Made by a program: the position numbers and the translations under genes. Of a stretch of DNA of 64,000 nucleotides, positions 1 to 9,681 are shown piece by piece. Location of the stretch: assembly GCA_937951625.1 (NCBI GenBank), contig CALFBP010000034.1:1-64000 (forward strand), in the 5' to 3' direction. The notes under the pieces were generated by a model. It did not search any database, was not told the DNA's origin, and saw only the letters and a list, made by a program, of their open reading frames with translations. Position 1 is the stretch's first letter; every line of letters begins with the position of its first letter. Origin of the DNA: an uncultured Thermoguttaceae bacterium. GTDB taxonomy: Bacteria > Planctomycetota > Planctomycetia > Pirellulales > Thermoguttaceae.

Positions 1-90
1 GCTCAACCCATCGTGGCCGAGATCGAGATATGGGTAAGGTTTACGGCCCTGGGCGAGCGGGGGCGGGTTTTGACTGGCAGGGAGGCTCCG

Positions 91-1365
91 ATGTCCCAGT
101 TGCCGCTGCGGTTCGTCCACGCCTCGGACTTGCACTTGGAATTGCCGCCGTATGGACTTGCTGAAGTTCCTGAGCACCTTCGGGAAGTGCTCGTCGAGTG
201 CGCATTTTGGGCGGCAGAGCGGGTTTTTGCGGTCGTACTCGCCGAAGAGGCGGATTTTCTCATTCTCTCGGGCGATGTACTCGATCCCCAACAAACCGGT
301 CCTCGCGGCCCGCTGTTTCTAGCCGAGCAGTTCGCGCGGCTGGCCGAGCGAGGCATCGCGGTGTATTGGGCTGGGGGCGAAATCGACCCGCCCGAGGCCT
401 GGCCTGCCTCCGTTCGACTCCCAGAAAACGTACATCGTTTTCCTACCCAGCGGATCGAGGGCTTTACACACCGCCGCGAGGGCAAGCCGGTAGCGAACGT
501 GGTGGGGTGGAGTCGGCATGGCGATTCACCCCCGCCGTGGCCAGATTTTGCGATTGCCTCCGATGGCTTGTGCAGCATCGCCGTGGTGCATCATGAGCCT
601 GTTTCGGGCAAGGGGGAAAAAAAGAATGGAGGATTGAGCGGCGGGGGGGATTTTCTCGCTTCGGGCACGATTGATTACTGGGCTTTAGGCGGCAATCACA
701 CCCGCGCGACCCCCGTTAGCGAGCCGCGCATCGTGCATTGGCCCGGCACGCCGCAGGGACGAGAGCCACGGCAAATCGGCCCCCACGGCTGCACCATCGT
801 GCAGGTCGATTCCCAACGCCGGGTGCGAACGACTTTTGCCCCGTGCGACGTGTTGCGTTGGCAGCGTGAGCGGATCGTGGTCGATTCGGCCATGACGCAC
901 AAGGAGCTCGAATTGCGGATGGTGGACCGCATCGATGCCCTGCGGCAGTCGAATCCAGGCGTGGAGCTGTTCGTTTCGTGGAATATGGTGGGCGAGGGAC
1001 CGCTACTGGCCGAATTGCGGCGGGGTAGCCTGGGCCGAAGTCTGTTGGAGACGTTGCGGAGCGAACACGGTTTCGGCTCGCCCGCCGTCTGGAGCTTAGA
1101 GCTTTCCGTTGAGCCACCAGCCGTCTTGCCGGCGGCGTGGTTCGAACAGCCCACCATCTTGGGCGACTTTTTGCGGGAATTGCAGCGTGTCCAAGCCGAT
1201 CCGGACGAGCCGTTGTCGCTGGAAGATTATCTGTCCGCGTCGCAGCGCGGCGGTCCGCTTGCTATGGCGGCCACCCTTGCCCCCGGCAACCGACGGGACG
1301 AAATCGTCCGCGAGGCGGCCCTGCTGGGCTACGACCTGCTGAGCGGAGAGGATCCCACGCCGTGA
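91..1365 (+). CDS. Metallophosphoesterase, SbcD/YhaO-like DNA repair exonuclease subunit
   Basis: Protein of 424 aa. The N-terminus has the calcineurin-like metallophosphoesterase pattern: Asp13-x-His15 in FVHASDLHLE and Gly61-Asp62 in LILSGDVLD. A late His-containing motif follows in WALGGNHTR. The usual third motif GNHD is replaced by GGEID at residues 95-99, so one metal ligand and the catalytic His appear to be missing. I chose the ATG at 91 because GGGAGG sits about 7 nt upstream; an in-frame GTG further upstream has no such site. The stop overlaps the GTG start of the next gene, an SMC-like ATPase. That is the usual SbcD-SbcC or YhaO-YhaN arrangement, so the two products probably form a DNA end-processing complex. 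Family is clear; catalytic activity is uncertain. Confidence 0.85.
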   Translation: MSQLPLRFVHASDLHLELPPYGLAEVPEHLREVLVECAFWAAERVFAVVLAEEADFLILSGDVLDPQQTGPRGPLFLAEQFARLAERGIAVYWAGGEIDPPEAWPASVRLPENVHRFPTQRIEGFTHRREGKPVANVVGWSRHGDSPPPWPDFAIASDGLCSIAVVHHEPVSGKGEKKNGGLSGGGDFLASGTIDYWALGGNHTRATPVSEPRIVHWPGTPQGREPRQIGPHGCTIVQVDSQRRVRTTFAPCDVLRWQRERIVVDSAMTHKELELRMVDRIDALRQSNPGVELFVSWNMVGEGPLLAELRRGSLGRSLLETLRSEHGFGSPAVWSLELSVEPPAVLPAAWFEQPTILGDFLRELQRVQADPDEPLSLEDYLSASQRGGPLAMAATLAPGNRRDEIVREAALLGYDLLSGEDPTP

Positions 1366-4300
1366 AGCTCACCGCCCTCGAAATCGAAGGCTTTGGCGTC
1401 TGGACGGGGCTTCGCCTGGAGGGGCTGGACGAGGGCTTGAATGTCTTCTTCGGTCCCAACGAGGCCGGAAAGACCACCTTGATGCAGTTCGTCCGCGCGG
1501 TGCTCTATGGTTGGACGCCGCAGCGACGCCGGTACCTGCCGCCTCGCCACGGAGGTGCGGCGGGCGGCTGGCTGTGGATCCGCGGTCCTCAGGGCGAGTT
1601 CCGCATCGGCCGCTTCGACCGCTCCAGCCAAGGCGGTCCCGAGGACGAGCTTCAGGTGGTCGGGGCGGATGGGTTCCAACACGCCCCGACGATTCTTCCC
1701 GCCCTGTTGTGCAACATCGACGAAGCGATTTTCAATAACGTTTTTGCCGTGGGCCTGGAGGAACTCCAGGCACTGGCCACGCTCAACGACACGCAAGCCG
1801 CGGCGTTGCTTTACAACCTCAGCGTGGGACTGGACCGCGTCTCGCTGATCGACGTGATGCGCGAATTGCGGGGATCGCGGAATCGACTCATCGACGCTGC
1901 CGGCGGCCCGTGCCAGGTTCTCCAAGCTTTGGCCGAACGCGACCGGCTCCAAGAGGAAATCGAACGCCTCAGTTCGCTCAACGGCCGTTACGCCCGCCTG
2001 GCCGGCGAGCGCGATCAGGTGGATCGCGAGACCATCCAACTGGAACAAGAGAGTCGGGAGCTTACCCGTCAGTTGCGGATCGTCGAGATTGGTCAAGCCA
2101 TCCGGCCGCGGTTGGAAAAACGCCGGTTGCTGGAAGAACAGCTTGCCGCGCTCGGCAACGTCGGCGCCCTGCCCGAGGCCGATGTCCCCCGCCTGGACCG
2201 CATCAACGAAGCGATCGCGAAGCGGCAGCGGCAATGGGAGGAATTGGACCAGGAATACCAGCGTTTGCGCCGCGAGGCCGAGGCCGAAAAAATCGACGAG
2301 GCGGTGCTACGTCAGGCCCCCCGCATCGAGGCCTTGGCCGAACAGGAAGATTGGATCCGCTCGTTGGAGGACCGGGTGCTGGAACTGGAAAGCGAGATCG
2401 CCGCTGACGAAAACGCATGGAAGACCCATTGCGATCGTCTGCGCCTGCCCGAAGGAAGCCTACCGGCCTTTTCGCCCCGCGCGCTGGCGGTCCTTCGGCC
2501 CGTGGCCCGTGAAGTCCGCCGCTGCATGGCGCGACTCGAGGAATTGCGTGCCCAGGCAGCGGCTGGCGAGGAAGCCCAACAGTCGCTGGCGGCCAAGTTG
2601 CAATCGTCGCTCGACGCCCGCGGCGAAAAGCAACTCAGCGCCGCCACGGAGCGGCTCAGTGCGCTGGTGGCCCAACTCCGCCGCCGTTTGCAAGTGGAGC
2701 AGCGGCTCTCCCAGATGCAGCGACTCCGCGAAGAATTGGAAGACCAGCGACGCACGCTTCTCGACCAGCAAATGCTTCCCGGCTGGATATTGACCGCCCT
2801 CGGAGGGTTGTTCATCGCAGGCATCTTGCTGGTGTTGCTGACGATCTGGAACGTGTTCAGTCCCACGTCGTTGGTAGGCTCGCTGGGTTGGCCTTTGGCG
2901 TCGTTCGGGCTGGTCTTCACGGGCGTTTCCATCGTGCTGAAGCTCTTCTTGGAACGGGCCAACGCCCGGCGACTGGAAGAATGCCAAACCCAACTCCGCG
3001 CGGTGCGGGCGCAGATCAAGCAAACGCAGGAGGAACGCGATTCCCTCGATCGGCAGTTGCCACGGGCCCCTGGGACGCTGGAAGCGAGGCTTCAGGCCGC
3101 GGAGCGCGAATTGGCCGCCTTGGAGGAACTCGTTCCGCTCGACGCCCAACGCGAGACCGCCCGGCAGCAGACCGAGGCCGTCGCGGTCCGGATCAAGGAA
3201 GCGGAGTCAGACTTGGCCAATGCCCGGCGGCGTTGGGAAGAGGCGGTCGTGGCCGCGGGATTTCCCCGAGGCGTCTCGCCCAAGCAAGTCCGCCAGTTGG
3301 CTGCCCACGCCGGCGAAATCAAGGAGCTTCACGACCGGATCCAGCGCCGCCGCGAGGAGTTGGAACACCGTTCGGCGGAATTAGAGAGCCTCACCACGCG
3401 CATCGCTCAGCTCGTGGAGGATTTGCAGGTGAAGGAGGCGGGCCGGTCACCGGCCGAGCGGCTCCACGCCTTAATCGAGCGGCTTCGCCTCGAGGAAACC
3501 CGCTGGAAACGCCGCCAGGAATTGTTGCGCCAGGCCCGGCAAATGCGGCCCAAACGTCTGCGTGCCAAGCTCGGCCTGATGCGGTTGAAGCGGCTGAAGC
3601 GGCTCTTGCTCGACCAGACCGGCGTGGCCGACGAGGTCGAGTTTCGCCGCCGCGCGGCGGATCAGGCCCGGGCCTTAGAACTCCGCACGCAGCGCGATGC
3701 CCTCCAGCGCGAGATCGACGCGGCCCTCGGCGGCTTTTGTACGGAAATGGAGGTGCTCCAGCAGGTGGACGATCCACAGGGCCCAAGCCTGGAAATCCGC
3801 CGTGAGCAACTCCAGAAACGCCTGGAATCCTGCTCCGCGCAATTGAAACAGCGCTACGAACAGCGGGGACAGTTGGCCGAGCAAACCAAGGGACTGGCGG
3901 AAAATCGCGCGCCGGCGGTCAAACGGCTCGAACTGGCGATGGTCGAAAAACGCTTGGACGAGGCGATCCGCCGCTGGCAAGTGCTGGCCTTGACGCACAA
4001 GGTGTTGGAGAACGTCCGCAAGACCTACGAGCACACCAGGCAACCCGAGGCCTTGCAAGAGGCCTCGACCTATTTGGAACGGATGACCGAGGGACGTTAC
4101 CGCCGGGTCTGGACGCCGCTGGATCAAGACGTCCTGGTTTTAGACGACGAAGAGCAACGGACGTTCTCCGTGGAGACGCTATCCCGGGGCACGCGGGAAC
4201 AGTTGTTCCTTTGCCTGCGACTGGCCTTGGCCGCCAGCTATGCGCGGCGCGGCGCTCAACTGCCTTTGGTGCTCGACGACGTGTTGGTCAATTTCGATGC

Positions 4301-4847
4301 GCAGCGGGCCAAGGCCGCGGCCGGGGCGCTCTACGATTTTGCCTCCAGCGGCCATCAACTCCTGGTGTTCACTTGCCATGAGCACATTGCCAGGATGTTC
4401 CAAGCCTTGCGGCTGGAAATCCGCGAGCTGCCGGAGCACGGGCTGATCCGGCCTGCCGCGTCGACAGCGCGCAAGTTCCCCCCACGATCGCCCCGGAAAA
4501 AGCCCTCCGAAGACCCACCTGAAGAATTGGTGGCCGTCGAAACGCGCACACCACCCGAGGCAAGGCCCGAGGTCCTCAGCGAGGCTCCCCAGCCAGTTAC
4601 TCCCTCCAGTCCGCCCGATTCGACGACTTCTCCACCTGATTTCCTTACCCCGCTCGCGCAGTTGCCACCATGGGAGGCAGACGATTCGGAACCCGCCGCC
4701 CCGGCCCCAAAGCCGTCGGTGGAGAAAACAGCCCCCCAGCCCCAACTTTCCCCATCGCGGGAAGGAAGCCCCCACCCTTTTGACGAACGAGCCGACCTGA
4801 TGCGGTTTTTCGAGGAACCCGACGCCGAAGATGCGGAGGCCGCGTAA
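1362..4847 (+). CDS. SMC/Rad50-like AAA ATPase of the YhaN type
   Basis: Protein of 1161 aa read from the GTG at 1362, which overlaps the stop of the nuclease gene (GTGA); GGAGAGG lies about 11 nt upstream. The N-terminus carries the Walker A motif GPNEAGKTT inside an SMC-type head. Long heptad-rich coiled coils follow, interrupted near the middle by two hydrophobic segments (around WILTALGGLFIAGILLVLL). The C-terminal head has the ABC signature-like LSRGTREQLFLCLRLALA and Walker B LPLVLDDVLVNFD. Membrane segments inside the coiled coil are typical of YhaN rather than SbcC. The last ~130 residues are Pro/Ser/Glu-rich and look disordered. It probably works with the upstream metallophosphoesterase in DNA repair or surveillance. 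The open frame continues upstream to 1137 but overlaps the nuclease and is not counted. Confidence 0.88.
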   Translation: MKLTALEIEGFGVWTGLRLEGLDEGLNVFFGPNEAGKTTLMQFVRAVLYGWTPQRRRYLPPRHGGAAGGWLWIRGPQGEFRIGRFDRSSQGGPEDELQVVGADGFQHAPTILPALLCNIDEAIFNNVFAVGLEELQALATLNDTQAAALLYNLSVGLDRVSLIDVMRELRGSRNRLIDAAGGPCQVLQALAERDRLQEEIERLSSLNGRYARLAGERDQVDRETIQLEQESRELTRQLRIVEIGQAIRPRLEKRRLLEEQLAALGNVGALPEADVPRLDRINEAIAKRQRQWEELDQEYQRLRREAEAEKIDEAVLRQAPRIEALAEQEDWIRSLEDRVLELESEIAADENAWKTHCDRLRLPEGSLPAFSPRALAVLRPVAREVRRCMARLEELRAQAAAGEEAQQSLAAKLQSSLDARGEKQLSAATERLSALVAQLRRRLQVEQRLSQMQRLREELEDQRRTLLDQQMLPGWILTALGGLFIAGILLVLLTIWNVFSPTSLVGSLGWPLASFGLVFTGVSIVLKLFLERANARRLEECQTQLRAVRAQIKQTQEERDSLDRQLPRAPGTLEARLQAAERELAALEELVPLDAQRETARQQTEAVAVRIKEAESDLANARRRWEEAVVAAGFPRGVSPKQVRQLAAHAGEIKELHDRIQRRREELEHRSAELESLTTRIAQLVEDLQVKEAGRSPAERLHALIERLRLEETRWKRRQELLRQARQMRPKRLRAKLGLMRLKRLKRLLLDQTGVADEVEFRRRAADQARALELRTQRDALQREIDAALGGFCTEMEVLQQVDDPQGPSLEIRREQLQKRLESCSAQLKQRYEQRGQLAEQTKGLAENRAPAVKRLELAMVEKRLDEAIRRWQVLALTHKVLENVRKTYEHTRQPEALQEASTYLERMTEGRYRRVWTPLDQDVLVLDDEEQRTFSVETLSRGTREQLFLCLRLALAASYARRGAQLPLVLDDVLVNFDAQRAKAAAGALYDFASSGHQLLVFTCHEHIARMFQALRLEIRELPEHGLIRPAASTARKFPPRSPRKKPSEDPPEELVAVETRTPPEARPEVLSEAPQPVTPSSPPDSTTSPPDFLTPLAQLPPWEADDSEPAAPAPKPSVEKTAPQPQLSPSREGSPHPFDERADLMRFFEEPDAEDAEAA

Positions 4848-5029
4848 TACAGCACTCCGTGACGATCCGCGCGGACGGCATCAACATCCCGACCCCAGCG
4901 GGCCGAAAAGTTAACCAGAGCGAGTTGCCTTTTGCCTTAGGGGATCATAAGATTCCAGGTACCGGGCATTTCTTAGGAAATCGAGCGATGGCCCGTTTCC
5001 CACGCGTTCGTTGTCACTGCTCCTGTACG

Positions 5030-5052
5030 GGTCCGGTCTGCTAGACCGGACC
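5030..5052 (+). terminator. Perfect 10-bp hairpin, terminator-like
   Basis: GGTCCGGTCT (5030-5039) is followed by a GCT loop and the exact complement AGACCGGACC (5043-5052), then TTTCT. The G+C-rich stem and short T run suit an intrinsic terminator for the YhaN operon. It lies about 75 nt before cysE, so it could also act as a leader hairpin. The T tract is short, so termination strength is uncertain. Confidence 0.5.
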
Positions 5053-5126
5053 TTTCTGACGTTCCCCGCGAAATGCGTATGTGCTGCCCATCCTCTGTGG
5101 CGGCTCGTGTTACGGAGCTTGGCACT

Positions 5127-6083
5127 ATGGCAACGGACTTTCGATTGAAAAAACGCCTTCCCGAGATCACCGAACGGCTGGTGGAGACATACTCTGAAGT
5201 CGGGTCGACTGCCCATCTGGGGTATTGCTCCCTCCCGAATTATGAGACGATCGTGGCATGCACCGAGTCGCTGAAGGAGGTGCTTTATCCTGGCTATCGG
5301 CGCCGCGACGGGCTGCATCTAGGCAATGTCGAGTATCACGTGGGCGACCTGATCGATAACTTGCACGACAAGCTCACCGGCCAAATCGCCAGGGCGCTGT
5401 GCCACGAGGCAGGCAAGGGGGCTCGGTGCAACTTTCAACAGCGGGCCGATTTCGAGTCGCTGGGCCAGGAAATCACCCTGAAATTCCTCGAACAATTGCC
5501 CGACTTGCGGCGGGTGTTGGCCCTCGATGTCGAGGCGGCGTATGCCGGCGACCCTGCTTGCAAGTCGCTCGATGAGGTGATCCTCTGCTATCCCGGCCTG
5601 GAGGCCGTGACGGTGTATCGGCTTGCCCACCTCCTGCACGAGCTAGGTGTCCCGCTGATCCCCCGAATGATGACGGAATGGGCTCATAGCAGAACGGGGA
5701 TCGACATCCACCCGGGCGCCAAGATCGGCAAACACTTCTTCATCGACCACGGCACCGGCGTTGTCATCGGTGAAACGTGCGAAATCGGCGATTGGGTGAA
5801 GCTCTACCAAGGCGTGACCCTGGGCGCCCTGAGTTTCGCCACCGATGCCGATGGCAACCTGGTGCGCGGAACGAAACGTCATCCCACCATTCAGGACCGG
5901 GTGATCATCTATGCCAACGCCACGATCCTGGGCGGGAAGACCGTGATCGGCCACGACTCGGTCATCGGCTCCAGCGTCTGGCTCACCCGATCCGTGGAGC
6001 CGCACACCACGGTGACGGTCGAAGTTCCCAAGCTCCGCATTCGCGGCGGCCAGAACGGGGACCTGGCGACCACGAAAACGTAG
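5127..6083 (+). CDS. cysE: Serine O-acetyltransferase
   Basis: Protein of 318 aa. It acetylates L-serine with acetyl-CoA, the first step of cysteine synthesis in the cytoplasm. The N-terminal half is the alpha-helical domain (e.g. [17 protein letters not shown]). The C-terminal half has left-handed beta-helix hexapeptide repeats, from [19 protein letters not shown] through [12 protein letters not shown] and [19 protein letters not shown]. The long N-terminus resembles the EpsC-type enzymes. I chose the ATG at 127 nt into this intergenic-proximal frame (position 5127) because GGAG lies 9 nt upstream; an in-frame ATG at 5073 lacks an SD and adds unconserved sequence. It stands alone, with no cysK nearby, and a terminator-like hairpin lies just upstream. 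Confidence 0.93.
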   Translation: MATDFRLKKRLPEITERLVETYSEVGSTAHLGYCSLPNYETIVACTESLKEVLYPGYRRRDGLHLGNVEYHVGDLIDNLHDKLTGQIARALCHEAGKGARCNFQQRADFESLGQEITLKFLEQLPDLRRVLALDVEAAYAGDPACKSLDEVILCYPGLEAVTVYRLAHLLHELGVPLIPRMMTEWAHSRTGIDIHPGAKIGKHFFIDHGTGVVIGETCEIGDWVKLYQGVTLGALSFATDADGNLVRGTKRHPTIQDRVIIYANATILGGKTVIGHDSVIGSSVWLTRSVEPHTTVTVEVPKLRIRGGQNGDLATTKT

Positions 6084-6084
6084 C

Positions 6085-6183
6085 TCAATTCTCAAAAAGT
6101 TCCGCTCCCTCGGGACGTGGAACGAAGCGAAAATCGCGCGGGTCGGCCTCGATCAAGAACAGCAACGCCGATGCCAGCCACAT
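6085..6183 (-). CDS. Possible 32-aa hydrophobic small protein
   Basis: A short ATG-started frame on the minus strand reads MWLASALLFLIEADPRDFRF and on to a stop at 6085-6087. GGAGGG lies about 10 nt upstream of the ATG. The frame is open about 19 codons further upstream without a usable start codon, so it could be a remnant of something longer. It sits between the convergent cysE and GH20 genes, two bases past the cysE stop. The composition (one hydrophobic stretch, then an acidic and basic tail) looks protein-like, but there is no recognised family. Weak call. Confidence 0.25.
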   Translation of the reverse strand: MWLASALLFLIEADPRDFRFVPRPEGAELFEN

Positions 6184-6261
6184 TCCCCAGTGGCCCTCCG
6201 CGCATCCACGGGAAAAGCAGTCAAGGCTCGGCGTCCCGGCTATTGTTGCTGCCTACGACGG

Positions 6262-9200
6262 CTATTTTGTTGCCGGTTCGAGGGCATAGACCACGATTTC
6301 CGGCAGGTTACGGAAATCGAGCGTCTGCTGCAATCGAGTCATCGTCTCCTTGGGATCGGAAGCCAGCAGGCCCGCAAAGGTGATGAAGTGGCTGGCCGGG
6401 CTCGAGCCCTCGATGCCCACCCCGCCCGCCCCAGAACCGGGCGCGATGCCCATCACGGCCGATGCTTCCGGCAAGGCCATCCCCAAGGCCAGCTTTTGGT
6501 CATTGAACTTGATCGCCCATTGGGCCCCGGCGGCCTTGACCTGGGCCGATACTCCGTCGGCGTGTTTGCCGACCGGTCCGCTCGCGCCGGTGGAAAACAA
6601 GTATCGGCCGGGCGTGGAGAATTCGGCGGCGAAGTTTTTCGGGTCGTCGAAGTCCCAATAGTATGAGACGGGTTCGCTGAGCACGACTTCCATCCACGAG
6701 CAGCCCGCGTAGAGGCTAATCGTCTTCACCTGGCCGCTGGGCGCGATGCACTGGTAACGGACGAGTGCCGGTCCGCGGGCAGTGCAGGTGAGCGTGTACG
6801 GAGCATGGCGGTCTTCTCCGCCCAAGTCCGAAAAGCCTGCCCAACCCGTTTGCCCAGGCTCCGTGAGATCGCGATCGCCAAGCGACTTGATTTCCCAGCG
6901 ATAGACGTGGGCGCCCTCCGGCCCCAGCAGCAGACGCACCCGATCGTTTTCGATCCATTTCATGCCCTTGGGGGCGTCGCGGGTCGAGACTGTCCCGGCG
7001 GCCGGATGAGGTTGGGAGTCCACTCCTACGTAAACGTGGATCATGGCTTCCGTGCCTTTGGGAATTGGGCCGGGGATCAACAGCACCAGCCGCGGCCTCG
7101 AGGCACGGCCTTCCGAATCGCCCTTGCTTGTTGTACCAGTGTCGAGTTGCGCCGGGATTTCCTCCGCGGCCTTGCCCGGAAGCTGACAGAAGGCGCGAAC
7201 CGGCTTTTCGAGCGCACTGGCGGGCAGGGAGACAGCCAATTCGATAGGCAGCTCGAAGCGATCCACCGACCCGGCCCGAACGATCAGCCCCAAGCGGTGA
7301 CTGGCACTCGGGTCGGCCCAGGGCGTTTCCGCCGCCAGCGGCGTGGCCACGACCTGCTTAGGACGCAGATACCGGGGAAACGCCGGGGGCAAGGCAAGGC
7401 CCAAGTCCTCGGGCCGAGGCAGCGGTTTGTTGTGCTCCAACGCGATCCGGGCATCCGCCAGTTTCTTCAGCAGGCCGTCGAACCGGGCGAGGGCCGCCTC
7501 GTAACGCCTCAATGTCCAATCCAACGCGTAGGGCTTGCTTTCTTTCAGCCAAAGCGTAGCAAACTGGCGACGAAGCTGATCCAGGGCCTCCCGATTGGCC
7601 CGCACCAGGCTCTCGGCCTTCTCGATCCTGGGCAGGGCTTCGGCCGCCGGACCGTCGTAGGCTTGCGTGTAGAGCTGGGCCGCTTCCAGACCGTCGAGCA
7701 TTCGCTGGCCGATGAACTCCATGCGTCGCGCGCCGAATAAGAACACGTCCAAGATATGCTGGTTGACAATCGCCTCGCGGCGGCAGGCCTCCAAGTGTTC
7801 GATCGCGGGCCGCACGACCGCCAAAAGCCGCTCGGCCGAGGCCCGAATGGCCTTCGGATCTCGCTGCGGCGAAAAATCGTTCTGCCAGAAGCGACGATTG
7901 TTCATGCCTTCCATGCCTGGCATGCGGTGGGTCTTGGCCAACAGCTCTACCGCTCGGCCGAAACGATCGCCTTGCTCGCCGAAAAGCACCGCGCCTACCC
8001 GACGTTGAAAGTCCTCGCGAGGCGTCTTCGAGGCGTTCCAAGCGCATTCAGCGGCCCAGGCGTCGGCGTGCCATTTGACGGCGTTCAGTGCCTCGCCGTC
8101 GTCTTCCCAATCCGTGTTGATCATCCCCATCGCCCCGTGCTTCACCCCGTCGCGCACAAAGTTGGCGATGTTGATCATGGCGTAATCGAAGTCGGGCAGA
8201 ATGCGGCTCCAGTTGTTCACACCGGGGCAAACGAAGAACTCGTAGCCCGACTTGGCGAAGGGAATGATCTGGCTCTCGAAGTTCGCCCGGGGATCGTAGG
8301 CCCAGGTGAGCATGATCGTGTCCTTGGGGATCTCCGCAAGATGTTGGGGGTGCATGAGGATGATGTCGCCCCACATCATCATCCGCTTTTTATACTTTTG
8401 GGTGAGCAGCTCGTGGATGCGGCGGATATGGCGGACGTAGACCCCGCCCACCCCGATCTTCTCGGCCAACTCCTTCGAGGGCCCCTCGCCCAAACCGAAC
8501 GTCTCGTCGCAACACACGTTGAAAAACGGGAAGGGCAGAATGGGGCAGACCTCCGCGTACATGTCGTCCAAGAGCTGGTAGCTCTCTTCCTTGACCGGGC
8601 AGAGGATGTCCGGCGTTTCGCGGAGATGGGCATACTCGGGATGCTTCAGGATATGGGCAAAGTGGCCAAACGACTGCTGGTTGCCGACGATGTCCACGCC
8701 CAGCGGCTTGGCGAAGGCCACCAGCGCGGCAAGGTCCTCGGGCGTGAGCGATCCGTCTTGCGGCCCGATCTTGGGGTGCTTTTTGAAAGCGAATTGATGC
8801 TCCATGTAATAGGTCATCAGGTTCATCTTCAAATAGGCGCCCAAGGCGGCCTCGAACTGGAGCGTTTCCAGCTTGGAGCTGGGGCCGCGGGTCATGTCGT
8901 CTTGAAAGCACCGCCAGCGGAGCGAAGGTTCGTCGCGAATCGTCAAACATGGCAAGGCATCGCCGCGGCGATTGGCGCGGATGAGCTGCACGAGGGTCTG
9001 GGCGGCGTAGAGCAAGCCTTCCGCGTCGTTCGCGGCGGCGCGGATGGCGTCCGCCGCGATGTCCAAGCCATAATGTCCCTGCGGCGCGTTGGGCCGGAGT
9101 TTCGGGCCGGAACTCGGCGAGGCCGCGTCCAACACGGCCGTGCTGGCAAGCTCGAAATGGTGCCGGCCTTGATCGGCAACAGGCCGCAGGCCGGGCGGAT

Positions 9201-9432
9201 CGAACCCTGCCCGTCGAAACTCTTCGCGAATCGCCTCCCCGGCGGCGCGGCTGAACGAAGGTGAATGCACCAGCACCAGCGGCCCTCGCAATGCGAATTC
9301 GCCGGGCTGGAGGTGAATTTCCTTTGGGAAGGGGACCAGCCGCAGCGCCGCGGTTTCCTCGGCCCGAGAAGACCACGCGCCGCAACCGCCCAGCCAAAGG
9401 GTAAGGATCAGGAAGTAGGTTCGGCAGTCCAT
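6262..9432 (-). CDS. Secreted GH20-like glycoside hydrolase (beta-N-acetylhexosaminidase-like) lipoprotein
   Basis: Protein of 1056 aa. The N-terminus has a lipoprotein-type signal (YFLILTLWLGGCGAW, Cys in the lipobox). Residues of roughly 30-150 resemble the zincin-like domain that precedes GH20 barrels (PFPKEIHLQPGEF; GLDIAADAIRAAANDAEGLL). The barrel has a conserved Asp-Glu pair in FFNVCCDETFGLGEG, where classical GH20 enzymes have GGDE, and WEDDGE further on. The C-terminal ~400 residues are an unrecognised beta-rich extension. AGGAGG lies 6 nt before the ATG at 9432, which fixes the start. It probably removes N-acetylhexosamine units from external glycans at the cell surface. It is divergent from the cobalamin-riboswitch transcript, with about 200 bp between them. 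Confidence 0.82.
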   Translation of the reverse strand: MDCRTYFLILTLWLGGCGAWSSRAEETAALRLVPFPKEIHLQPGEFALRGPLVLVHSPSFSRAAGEAIREEFRRAGFDPPGLRPVADQGRHHFELASTAVLDAASPSSGPKLRPNAPQGHYGLDIAADAIRAAANDAEGLLYAAQTLVQLIRANRRGDALPCLTIRDEPSLRWRCFQDDMTRGPSSKLETLQFEAALGAYLKMNLMTYYMEHQFAFKKHPKIGPQDGSLTPEDLAALVAFAKPLGVDIVGNQQSFGHFAHILKHPEYAHLRETPDILCPVKEESYQLLDDMYAEVCPILPFPFFNVCCDETFGLGEGPSKELAEKIGVGGVYVRHIRRIHELLTQKYKKRMMMWGDIILMHPQHLAEIPKDTIMLTWAYDPRANFESQIIPFAKSGYEFFVCPGVNNWSRILPDFDYAMINIANFVRDGVKHGAMGMINTDWEDDGEALNAVKWHADAWAAECAWNASKTPREDFQRRVGAVLFGEQGDRFGRAVELLAKTHRMPGMEGMNNRRFWQNDFSPQRDPKAIRASAERLLAVVRPAIEHLEACRREAIVNQHILDVFLFGARRMEFIGQRMLDGLEAAQLYTQAYDGPAAEALPRIEKAESLVRANREALDQLRRQFATLWLKESKPYALDWTLRRYEAALARFDGLLKKLADARIALEHNKPLPRPEDLGLALPPAFPRYLRPKQVVATPLAAETPWADPSASHRLGLIVRAGSVDRFELPIELAVSLPASALEKPVRAFCQLPGKAAEEIPAQLDTGTTSKGDSEGRASRPRLVLLIPGPIPKGTEAMIHVYVGVDSQPHPAAGTVSTRDAPKGMKWIENDRVRLLLGPEGAHVYRWEIKSLGDRDLTEPGQTGWAGFSDLGGEDRHAPYTLTCTARGPALVRYQCIAPSGQVKTISLYAGCSWMEVVLSEPVSYYWDFDDPKNFAAEFSTPGRYLFSTGASGPVGKHADGVSAQVKAAGAQWAIKFNDQKLALGMALPEASAVMGIAPGSGAGGVGIEGSSPASHFITFAGLLASDPKETMTRLQQTLDFRNLPEIVVYALEPATK

Positions 9433-9484
9433 GTTCGTCCTCCTAAAGCGAGCAGGGGCATCCTCGCAAAGGCACGCAAGCGTG

Positions 9485-9490
9485 ATTGTA
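9485..9490 (-). promoter_or_regulatory. Possible -10 element for the GH20 gene
   Basis: On the minus strand the sequence reads TACAAT, matching five of six bases of the sigma-70 -10 consensus, about 53 nt upstream of the GH20 ATG. The matching -35 region is poor (TTTCGA at 17 nt), so this is a weak call. Confidence 0.3.
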
Positions 9491-9636
9491 GCTGCTGCCC
9501 GCGGCAATCGAAAGCACGCCGTGGGCCGCGTCAGGAAAACGCCTTCAACCGTGTTCGTGGCGGAAAGTGATGTGGCGGGCTGGTAGCATTGCTGGACAAT
9601 CCAGCAAGCCGGCAAGCCGTCCTGGTGGACCAACCT

Positions 9637-9665
9637 TTGACCGCATGCCCGGCTTGTGATATAAA
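9637..9665 (+). promoter_or_regulatory. Sigma-70-type promoter of the cobalamin riboswitch transcript
   Basis: TTGACC (9637-9642) and TATAAA (9660-9665) are separated by exactly 17 nt. Transcription would start near 9672, just before the first strand of the riboswitch P1 stem at 9682. The position fits a dedicated promoter for the riboswitch and the DUF1559 gene behind it. Confidence 0.7.
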
Positions 9666-9681
9666 AATGCCGTTCATCGGT

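Noticed and set aside
1-90. Possible 3' end of an upstream gene at the left edge
   Set aside because: A frame ending at 35-37 is only a dozen codons long in the window, with no recognisable motif, so it cannot be assigned.
1137-1361. Upstream extension of the YhaN-like gene
   Set aside because: It would overlap the metallophosphoesterase by 225 nt; the SMC head starts at the GTG at 1362 with an SD.
7756-9264. A 502-codon plus-strand open frame over the GH20 gene
   Set aside because: It is antisense to a gene with signal peptide, SD and glycosidase motifs; the plus-strand frame has no motif and results from G+C-rich codon bias.
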